A stretch of DNA of 64,000 nucleotides from CBDANW01 sp965197825 (lineage in GTDB: Bacteria; Acidobacteriota; Vicinamibacteria; Marinacidobacterales; DATDRI01), in NCBI GenBank assembly GCA_965197825.1, contig CBDANW010000002.1:1-64000 (forward strand). Reading direction: 5' to 3'. The position numbers and the translations under genes were made by a program. Below the pieces are notes generated by a model. That model saw only the letters and a program-made list of their open reading frames with translations. It did not search any database and was not told the origin of the DNA. Positions 56,517 to 64,000 of this stretch are shown in pieces. Position 1 is the first letter of the stretch. Every line of letters starts with the position of its first letter.

Positions 56517-56562
56517 ATGTGCGGCCGTTTCACACAGAAGTTAACCTGGAGTCAGATTCACG
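56517..56562 (+). pseudogene. SRAP (YedK/HMCES-like) N-terminal scrap
   Basis: ATG 56517 encodes MCGRFTQKLTWSQIHDL, with the catalytic Cys2 of SRAP proteins, cut after about 16 codons by a truncated IS6. The C-terminal SRAP piece at 23513-23720 could be its other part. Confidence 0.7.
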
Positions 56563-57146
56563 ACCTTACGCTCGGCGACTGAAGCGTCGACAGGGTCGTC
56601 TCGGTGACACGTGGCACCTGGACGAGGTTTTCATAAAGATACAAGGCAAACGCCAATACCTCTGGCGCGCGGTAGATCAAGATGGTGATGTGCTCGATAT
56701 CCTCGTCCAGCCTCGCCGTGATCGGAAAGCCGCCAAACGATTCTTCCGCAAGCTGTTGAAGGGGCAAGCTCGCTCGCCCTGGCGGCTGGTCACCGACAAG
56801 CTGAAAAGCTACAGCGCCGCTCACCGCGAGGTCATGCCCTCCGTCGTCCACGACACCGACCAGTACGGAAACAATAGAGCCGAAGTCTCGCATGAGCCGA
56901 CGCGACATCGGGAACGACAGATGCGGAAGTTTAAATCTCCGGGACAAGCGCAACAATTCTTGACCGTGCATGGACTCGTGCAAAACCTCTTTCGCGTTGG
57001 ACGGCATTTGTTGCAAGCCCGCCATCATCGGGAGCTAAGAGGTCGCGCTTTCATCGCCTGGCACGAGGTAACGTGTGCCTGACGAAATCTCGAAGCGCAA
57101 CAGCCAACCGGGACCAGTCTGGCTACAATGACGCCAACTTGACAGT
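56563..57146 (+). pseudogene. IS6 element lacking its left end
   Basis: Transposase codons from YARRLKRRQGRLGDTWHLDE to the stop at 57080-57082 (173 codons, all DDE residues) and the right end CGCCAACTTGACAGTACC near 57130-57146. The N-terminal 60 codons are missing, so it is defective. About 95% similar to 8247-8951 at the protein level by eye. Confidence 0.88.
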
Positions 57147-57172
57147 ACCTCGGCGAAGCCTTGGACCAACAC

Positions 57173-57303
57173 TCGTCGTGTCCAAAAACACAAACGCGTT
57201 GCCAAGCCCTTGATGGTTGAGCTCTCCATGATAATGATAGATGAACTCGGCGACGGCCCGGCGCGTGGGTCTTAGAGTTCGTTTGTATTTTTGGACACGA
57301 CGA
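57173..57303 (-). repeat. 130-bp MITE-like deletion derivative, inverted copy
   Basis: Inverse of 17283-17412: CGTCGTGTCCAAAAACACAA and matching right end. Confidence 0.8.
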
Positions 57304-57304
57304 C

Positions 57305-57525
57305 CACCAGCTCTTCGATGTCGGCGTCGACCCACGGTCGCCCTGGATACGGACGGTTCTTGGAGCTATCGAACTTCTTCGCGACAAGCCTCCGGTGCCA
57401 ACCTAAGATCGTGTCGGGGTCCACGATACTCACGACCTCATCAAGGGCTTGCTTACCCAGACGCTTTCCGATCTCGGCCAGAGACTGCCGTTCGCCATCG
57501 GTCGGGCACGAGCGACTCTGGAGGG
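57305..57525 (-). pseudogene. rve transposase N-terminal fragment
   Basis: Minus strand: IGKRLGKQALDEVVSIVDPD, then TILGWHRRLVAKKFDSSKNR and PGRPWVDADIEELVV. Helix-turn-helix part only, cut by the 130-bp element. Confidence 0.8.
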
Positions 57526-57532
57526 GAAGGTG

Positions 57533-57576
57533 CAAACTGCTGACCCGCTGAGCGTTCGAGTATTTTGACCAGACGG
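57533..57576 (+). repeat. 44-bp repeat, single unit
   Basis: GCAAACTGCTGACCC to TATTTTGACCAGACG, as at 35-122. Confidence 0.75.
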
Positions 57577-57675
57577 CATCAGATCGCCGACCAGTTCGTC
57601 ATCCCGGCGGTGCCGCTCCGCCGGCAACCGGACGACGAGGAGAGTACAAGCGCGCTCAGCGACGCTACAGCGGTG

Positions 57676-58590
57676 TTACCGCAGCCGGTCGAAGAACGCG
57701 AGGCACCTGCGCGCGAGCGGCTTACGGCGGCCCTTCTCGGTGAGCACGCCGACATAGTGGTTGTCGAACTCGACAAACCCGTCGCCGAGCGCGACCAGTG
57801 CGCCGCTCTCCAGCGACCGCTCGATCAAGTACCGCCAGCCCAGCGCGATGCCCTGCCCGGCGGCGGCAGCTTCCAGCACGTAGGTATAGCAGTCGAAGCC
57901 GACGCGGCGCGGCACCCGCTCCGGGCGTCCGGCGCGCGCGAACCAGTCCTCCCATGTCGCCCAGCCCTCATTGGGCCGCAGCAGGTCGAGAAACGTCAGC
58001 CCGCTCCAGCCGGCGACAGGTCCGGCGAGGGTTTGCGCGTGGGCGGCGGCGTACGCGGGCGAGCAGACAGGCCGGACCGCCTCCCTGTGGACCAACACCC
58101 GGTCTTCCGGGGCGACATCCGGCAGATTCCACGCCATCAGGAGGTCGGCTGACGGGTGGGACGGCAGGTCCTGGATGTAGTGGTGGTAGGTAAGGATGCG
58201 GATCCTGACGCCGTCGCCGAGCACCTTCCGAAGGGCGTTGTAGCACGGCATGATGAGGAAGTGAGACGCCTCGTGGGAGCAGGCGATGACGACCTGCTCG
58301 GCTTGGGACAGCTCGGCGGCCTCGGCGGCGCCGCGGTGAATGGCCGCGAGCCCGGCCGCGACGCCGTCGCGCAAGCGTCTGCCGGCCTCGGTCAAGGTCA
58401 CGCCGGTGCGGGAGCGTTCGAACAGGCGCGCCGACAGCCACGTCTCGAGCTTGGCGATCTGGCGGCTTACGGCCGCCTGCGAGGTGCGCAGCTCGCGCGC
58501 CGCCCGGGTGAAGTTAGCGTGGCGTGCGGCGCTCTCGAAGGTGATCAGGGCGTTGGCGGGAGGAATCCGGTAGGGGTTACGGGCAGACAT
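57676..58590 (-). CDS. LysR-family transcriptional regulator
   Basis: 304 aa, normal length. N-terminal winged helix-turn-helix (FTRAARELRTSQAAVSRQIA near residues 27-46), then a substrate-binding domain (CYTYVLEAAAAGQGIALGWR). Closest in style to GcvA-like regulators. It binds an unknown ligand. Divergent from the TonB receptor, with 483 bp between, so it may regulate it. Very high GC and intact; looks native rather than island. Confidence 0.92.
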   Translation of the reverse strand: MSARNPYRIPPANALITFESAARHANFTRAARELRTSQAAVSRQIAKLETWLSARLFERSRTGVTLTEAGRRLRDGVAAGLAAIHRGAAEAAELSQAEQVVIACSHEASHFLIMPCYNALRKVLGDGVRIRILTYHHYIQDLPSHPSADLLMAWNLPDVAPEDRVLVHREAVRPVCSPAYAAAHAQTLAGPVAGWSGLTFLDLLRPNEGWATWEDWFARAGRPERVPRRVGFDCYTYVLEAAAAGQGIALGWRYLIERSLESGALVALGDGFVEFDNHYVGVLTEKGRRKPLARRCLAFFDRLR

Positions 58591-59073
58591 TACGAATTAG
58601 ACATCATACCATATCTTTATGAAATGCAAAACGCGCGGGAGGTACGGCGCAACCGCCCCGAATATCGCCGCTATAAGAGGCTGTTTGCGCGCGCTTTCTT
58701 GGTTACGGGTGCTGGCAGAGAATCCCAGTATATGTCATTCGACTTTGATATGATGATATGACCGTTTAGAGGTATTCATACCTACCCGGCCATTGCTATA
58801 ATGATTTCTCCGAGCGTCCGGTACTTCCTCCGCGCGGCCGGACTGCACCCCCGGATCTCATACGACGCAGTGTTGGCGAAGGATCGATGCGGACTGGAAA
58901 GGCGGAATTCGATGCTGAGAAACGCGAGAACGAAGATCATGATCGGATGCAAGCGCGCACGGAGACGAGACCACAGCACCACGCGCGGAACTGGCTGTTC
59001 ATCGCGCATAGCGGTCGCTCCGTCCACCGTTTGCAGCGAACACACTCGGGCGGCCTTACCCCAATGCGCTCGC
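58591..59073. other. Intergenic region between lysR and the TonB receptor
   Basis: A plausible promoter TTCATA / TATAAT with 16-bp spacer lies at 58775-58802, directed toward the receptor, about 270 bp upstream of its ATG. The long leader has no supported gene. Confidence 0.4.
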
Positions 59074-61540
59074 ATGAAGTCAATGACACCGAACGCATGC
59101 CATCCTGTTCGAGTCGTCATCGCTGCCGCGCTGTTGTCGTTGTCGGCCACGGCGACGCCAGCCGCCCAAGCGACTGGAGCAATCGAAGGCGCCGTCGTCG
59201 ACGCGAACGGAAATCCGCTGCCCGGCGTGATGGTGACGGTGACCGGTCCCGGTCGTTCTGCAGATCACCCGGCTGCTTGAATCGGTCACCGTCGTGGCGG
59301 AGGAACCGCGCATCTTCGCCACCAACGTCGTGGCCGAGCCGATGATGCTGCAGCAGTCGAACATCACCGCCGTGACGTCGGTGGTAGACAACCTCCCCGG
59401 CGTGTCGGTCCAGGAGGGCGACGCGTACGGCTTCGACGACTGGTCCAGCAACGTCGCCATGCGCGGCTTCCAGGTGACCATCAACGAGGCGCAGATCGGC
59501 ACCACCATCGACGGCTTTCCCAACGGCACCTCCGACTACTGGAGCGGTTCGAAGGCGAACCGGTTCATCGACCCGATGAACCTCGGCGGCGTCGAGGTGT
59601 CGCAGGGAACGGCCGACATTGCCTCGCGGTCGGTCGAGGCGCTGGGCGGCACGTTCAACTACCTCACCGACGATCCGGCCGCGGAGCGGACCTACACCGC
59701 GTCTGCCACGATTGGCGAGAACAAAGGTGAGCGGTTCTCCATGCGGTTTGATACCGGACCGATGTTCGGCCCCGAGACGCGCGCGTGGATCGCCGCGGTC
59801 CGCCAGGAGGCGACCGACTGGGTCGAGGGCTCCGCGCGCAACGAGCGGGAGCATGTCGCCGCCAAGCTCGTCTCGTCGCACGGGCGCCTTGACCTCACCA
59901 GCTACTTCTCGTACGACAGCATCCACGAGGACGTTTACCAGCGGCTTTACAGCGCGGGCGACTTCGAGGCCAACCCGCGCTGGGACCGCTTGCTCGGCGA
60001 ATGGCCCGGCGTGCCATACCTGAACCAGTTCTACCGCCCCGGCTGGCAGACCCGCCGCAATAACACGTTCGCCTACCTCAAGGCGGACTGGTCTTTCAGC
60101 GATGCCACCTCGCTGAGCCTGGGAACGTACTACCATGGCCTTAGAGGCCGCGGCGACTGGTTGCCCCCCTACATCGTCGACACTACCGACGACGGCGGCG
60201 GACCGGAATCGGAGCTGATGGGCGGGATGCCGGTACGGGGCGGGTCGCAGCTCGGGCTGATCCGCTTCGTCGACCGGGACGGGGTCGCCGTCGGACCGGC
60301 GCCCGGGTGCACGTCGTCCTACATCTTCAATTACTACGGCTCGGGCGGCCCGGCGGTCGACCCGGCCTGCCACAGTGGCGCCACCGCTGTGCAGTCGTAC
60401 CGCCACAGCCACTACGGCAAGGACCGCTTCGGCGTGACGCTCGACGAGGAGTGGTTCACCACCATCGGCGCGGCCGGCAGCACGCTGCGCGCCGGTATCT
60501 GGTACGAGGACTCGCGCCGCGACCTGGGCCGCGACTGGCATCAAATACTGGATCCGACGATCAGTTTCAACTGGAACGAGCAGGCCTACTGGCACCAGTA
60601 CGAGTGGGACTTTCCGCAACAAGTCTTCAAGTGGTACGTGGAGGAGACAATCTTCGCCGGCCCGTTCGCCCTCAGCGGCGGTGTCAAGCAGTACTTGGTC
60701 GGCGTCTCGCGCGAGGACCTGTTCAACATCGATCCGGAACTGTCGGTCAATTCCGATTCGAATCTGCTCTTCTCCGGCGGCATCACGTACAAGACGCCGC
60801 TCGAAGGCCTCGACCTCTTTGCGGGCTATTCTCAGAACTTCAAGGCGATCAGCAGCTTGCTGCTCGAGGTGCCGGACCGGAGCCTGGACCTGCTCGAGCC
60901 CGAGACCGCCTCGAACGTCGACGTCGGGCTGCAGTACGCGGGGGAACGGCTGGCGCTGAGCGCCACCTGGTACACCATCGACTTTCAGAACCGGATCTTC
61001 TACCTCGGCGCGCAGACGCCCACCGGTCCCAATTACCTCATCCCGGGCGGCGGCGCCTACTTCAACGCGGGCGGCATCGACACGAGCGGCATCGAGCTCT
61101 CCGCGACGGTGGAGCTGCCGCGCCAGGCGTCGTTCTACACCGCTTTCACGTTCAACGACTCGGAGTACCTGGGGACCGGCGATCCGCTGGTCGACGCGAG
61201 CCAGGGCATCGTGGCGGGGACCGACGTCACCGGCGTACCGGAGCGGCTCTGGGTCGTCTCGCTCGACCGCAGCGGTCCCATCGGCGGGGGGCTGAGCGCC
61301 AAGTACACATCGTCGCGGCGCGTAAGCCTGACGTCGGACTGGTACGCGGACGCCTACTGGCTGGTGGACGCCTATGTCAGCTTTTCCGGCGAGGCGCTGA
61401 GCGATCTGCTGCGCTCGACGGAGTTCTCGATCGTGGCCAACAACCTGCTCGACAAGGAGTATCTCTCCGCCATCACCGAGAACGCCGCTTGGCTCGGGGC
61501 GCCGCGGACGGTCTCGATGACCGCAACCGTCTCGTTCTGA
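59074..61540 (+). pseudogene. TonB-dependent receptor with damaged N-terminal domain
   Basis: ATG 59074 gives a signal peptide (VVIAAALLSLSATATPA) and the start of a carboxypeptidase-regulatory-like domain (GAIEGAVVDANGNPLPGVMV), then a TGA at 59278-59280. From about 59258 another frame is open (VLQITRLLESVTVVAEEPRI) and encodes the complete plug (TSVVDNLPGVSVQEGDAYGF, FIDPMNLGGVEVSQGTADIA) and a 22-strand-like barrel ending TATVSF. About 55 residues of the N-terminal domain are missing, so an internal deletion also shifted the frame. Without the signal peptide the receptor cannot be exported. Substrate unknown. Confidence 0.8.
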
Positions 61541-62336
61541 CTTGGCGGCTCTGGAGTGGCTCGCTAAGACGGTAAACGATCCGGTCCAGGCACGGCCTTG
61601 ATAGTCCCGTAGATTCCCGTTGAAAAAGTGGGAATCGACGAGGGAACCACGACTGGAGGACTCAAGGCAAGCCATTTATTTTTAAAGGTTTACGGAAACT
61701 CAGCAACTCACGCTGCCAGAGCACCGAGTGTAGACCAATGCCGAGTGAGAACACCGGCGAACAGCAATACCTGTGCTCCGCAAAAAGTCTATCCAGCGTT
61801 GATTGCGCGTTTTAGACTTGCCATGGTCCGCTGCTTCTGGCCGATCTTCTTTTTTGCGGATCACAGGGGTCAGGTTACGCGAGTGAGACACGAAACCGAT
61901 AAGTGGACCACACACGGCTACCGAGGGAGGAAACCATCGTGATGAGAGTGCGAACGGTTTGGACCTGGGGCGCCCTGTCCATCACCATTATTAGTCCGGG
62001 ACTGGACTACAGGCCCGGACTGCCCTTGAGCACACGCTGGAGAGCGTAGTCAGCGCGCGAGGGAAGGTGCTGAGGACGAACTTCTCGGCGACCAGCCGAG
62101 TAACGCGAGCGACCAAGCTGACTCAGGCTGCCTCTCGCCACTCGTATCGATGGTGCAGTCCCGTCCTGTGCCAAAACTCGGCCCTTTTGAAATGGGACTT
62201 ATACCGTTAGATTGACAGAAACCGTAAGTCCTGGCGTTCTAATGATCCAGCTCGAACGGGCCGAATCATCCCCCATCTACATATAGTGGTTCCGCGTTTT
62301 AGACCCTGACCACTACATCTTGGGGTTCAACCCTTC
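61541..62336. other. Spacer of repeat pieces
   Basis: 61611-61690 matches 5412-5495. 61770-61800 and 61845-61875 are IS ends (TGTGCTCCGCAAAAAG, TTTTTTGCGGATCACAG). 61970-62016 is the inverse of 4344-4392. 62160-62195 is a lone rve-IS terminus. No gene supported. Confidence 0.5.
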
Positions 62337-62475
62337 GGTCAAGTCTTAATTTTCCTGTCAAATCTCCGTACGGTTCCCCGCGCTCGGTTAAGCTGCTGAT
62401 TCCTCCGACGTGCCTTGCGGGAGAAGCTCGTTGCGAAGCTCCTCGACTTTCCTAGCGGCGAAGACATCCATCCTG
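62337..62475 (-). mobile_element. IS256-A copy 7, left part (host of a nested copy)
   Basis: First 139 bp of the element. The rest resumes at 63882 after copy 6 and runs off the window end at 64000, still in frame with the transposase. Confidence 0.93.
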
Positions 62476-63873
62476 GTCAAGTCTTAATTTTCCTGTCAAA
62501 TCTCCGTACGGTTCCCCGCGCTCGGTTAAGCTGCTGATTCCTCCGACGTGCCTTGCGGGAGAAGCTCGTTGCGAAGCTCCTCGACTTTCCTAGCGGCGAA
62601 GACATCCATCCTCACGCCGCGCCATTTGTTTGCGACGGCCAAGAGCACAGCGAACGAGAGTTTCATCGCGGCCTCCTCGGTGAAGAAGTGAGGAATGACC
62701 TTTGTGCGACGTTTGTGCTCTCCGAACGTGCGCTCAAGTAGATTCGACGTGCGAAGCCTTTTGTGATGCGCCGCAGGAAGGCGTAGCGCCTGAAGACACG
62801 CTTCGAGGGTCTCTTCCATGCACTTCATCGCGCTCGGGAATCGTTGACGGTACCGAGCGATCACCTCCCGACCCTTCTTCAGCCCTTGCTCGTAGCTGTT
62901 CGCATGGAACGACTCAAGGATGGCCGCCTTGAGTTCGTCGCGCACTTCCTTCGGAGCCTTGCCCAGGATGTTCTCGAGGCGGTGCTTCTGGCAACGTTGC
63001 TTGAGGCTTCGAGGGAAGACCTCTGCGATCGCTTTGAGCACTCCAGGATTCCCGTCCGTCACGATGAGCAACGGCTCCCTCATTCCTCGGGCCACTATCT
63101 CCTGCAAGAACCCCTTCCAGTTCTCGTAGGATTCTCGGTTGCCGACACCGATATGAAGAAGAACTCGCGTCCCATCAGCGCGATAGCCGGTCGCAACGAG
63201 GATGGGCTCTTTTCTCTCCGCTCCTTGGTGGTAGCGCAGGTACGTGCCGTCGAGCTCGAGATACAACAGCTTCTCGTTCGAGAGATCCCGTTTTCGAAAC
63301 GCCTCGAAATCCTCCGACAGACACCGTGTGACCCGGCTCACCACCGACTTCGAGACACCCGTGCCGCTCAGCACGTCCGCGAACGTCGCCTCAATGTCAC
63401 GCGTCGACATCCCGTGGACGTACATCCGCGCGATCAGTTCATCGAGTTTCTCGGTCCGGCTCACGTAGGCGTCGAGAATCTTTGACTGAAACACCTTCTC
63501 TGTTTCTCGTACCCGCGGCACTTGCACCGTCACCGCTCCCTCGCCCGTGAGGACCCGATGCGACTCATACCCGTTGCGTCGTCCCTTCTCCTTCGTCGTT
63601 GCCGGAGCGTTCTCATAGTAGTTTCGACCCAACGCCTCCGTCACCTCGCGCTCCAACGCATATTGAAGCATCATCTGAGCTCCCGACCGGACGATCTCCG
63701 AGAGATTCATCTCCCCAAATACCAGTTGTTCCTCGAACTGCTTGAGCAATCGCTGACTCGGTAGTACCTTTCCCATGATGTATGGTTCTCCTTTTCTGTC
63801 CCCATGACGGGGACGGGTTTGAGCTTGGGGACCATACATCGTTTTTCTTTGACAGGAATCTTAAGACATCACC
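62476..63873 (-). mobile_element. IS256-A copy 6, nested in copy 7
   Basis: Complete (1398-1399 bp; left edge uncertain by one base). Target duplication TCCATCCT (62468-62475 and 63874-63881) lies inside the transposase gene of copy 7. Carries the copy-2 leader deletion and Ile/Arg markers. Confidence 0.94.
62526..63776 (-). CDS. IS256-family transposase, copy 6
   Basis: 416 aa, intact DDE residues. Identical by eye to copy 2, so the two copies are close relatives. Confidence 0.95.
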   Translation of the reverse strand: MGKVLPSQRLLKQFEEQLVFGEMNLSEIVRSGAQMMLQYALEREVTEALGRNYYENAPATTKEKGRRNGYESHRVLTGEGAVTVQVPRVRETEKVFQSKILDAYVSRTEKLDELIARMYVHGMSTRDIEATFADVLSGTGVSKSVVSRVTRCLSEDFEAFRKRDLSNEKLLYLELDGTYLRYHQGAERKEPILVATGYRADGTRVLLHIGVGNRESYENWKGFLQEIVARGMREPLLIVTDGNPGVLKAIAEVFPRSLKQRCQKHRLENILGKAPKEVRDELKAAILESFHANSYEQGLKKGREVIARYRQRFPSAMKCMEETLEACLQALRLPAAHHKRLRTSNLLERTFGEHKRRTKVIPHFFTEEAAMKLSFAVLLAVANKWRGVRMDVFAARKVEELRNELLPQGTSEESAA

Positions 63874-63881
63874 TCCATCCT

Positions 63882-64000
63882 CACGCCGCGCCATTTGTTT
63901 GCGACGGCCAAGAGCACAGCGAACGAGAGTTTCATCGCGGCCTCCTCGGTGAAGAAGTGAGGAATGACCTTTGTGCGACGTTTGTGCTCTCCGAACGTGC
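63882..64000 (-). pseudogene. IS256-A copy 7 transposase, continuing past the window
   Basis: Codes for the C-terminal stretch AAMKLSFAVLLAVANKWRGV and upstream LERTFGEHKRRTK; split by copy 6 about 20 codons from its end. Confidence 0.88.

Noticed and set aside
59117..61675. 852-codon minus-strand frame opposite the TonB receptor
   Set aside because: High-GC shadow of the receptor: Arg/Val/Gly-rich, no domain; the plus strand has clear plug and barrel motifs.

Overview
The window looks like part of a high-GC, free-standing or host-associated bacterium with a heavily IS-loaded, decaying genome. The TonB receptors with an N-terminal carboxypeptidase-regulatory-like domain, the exported CbiX protein and the FadD15-type acyl-CoA ligase would fit Acidobacteriota (Vicinamibacteria-like). 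That placement is an inference from gene style, not from a marker gene. The only rRNA is a 48-bp scrap of 16S.

About half of the sequence is mobile or repetitive. (i) One 1.40-kb IS256-family element (called IS256-A here) is present seven times. Five copies have identical or near-identical 8-bp target duplications, one sits inside another, and one (29170-30570) has no duplication and looks recombinant. (ii) A 1.43-kb IS with a DDE/rve transposase (rve-IS, 36882-38313) has very long inverted repeats. Its end, CGTCCTGTGCC, recurs about 30 times, usually in short non-coding derivatives of fixed size: 317 bp three times and about 178 bp six times. (iii) Further MITE-like families of 166, 243, 125 and 130 bp occur, plus fragments of IS6, IS3, IS1, two other IS256 types and a zinc-ribbon transposase.

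Region by region. 0-9.5 kb: a large helical protein broken by IS256-A, a PD-(D/E)XK-like protein, a DUF433/PIN-like toxin-antitoxin pair with a frameshifted toxin, and an IS6 element. 9.7-16.8 kb: one 1403-codon STAND/NACHT NTPase with a C-terminal nuclease-like domain, interrupted by two IS256-A copies; removing them with one target duplication each restores a single open frame. 18.8-27 kb: an island of housekeeping-type genes (aquaporin, periplasmic CbiX, acyl-CoA ligase, a gatB stump, and a metal-type TonB receptor with His/Glu-rich loops). 27-33 kb: gene scraps cut at repeat boundaries (type IIG restriction-modification, SNF2 helicase). 33-43 kb: two uncharacterised operons, one carrying a nuclease-like gene broken by IS256-A. 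43-51 kb: a BrxL (BREX) C-terminal stump, HU, a coiled-coil protein, a HEPN-like gene and a three-gene operon ending in Fic. 53-56.4 kb: a phage-like DUF5681 / ParB-methyltransferase pair, a divergent zinc-finger gene, and an ArsC-family gene whose catalytic Cys codon is TGA followed by a hairpin (probable selenoprotein). 57-62 kb: a LysR regulator and a damaged TonB receptor.

The common theme is a defence-island graveyard. STAND NTPase, BREX, type IIG and DISARM-like helicase pieces, SRAP, nuclease operons and toxin-antitoxin genes have been split by recent IS insertions or cut exactly at the ends of short inverted-repeat elements.
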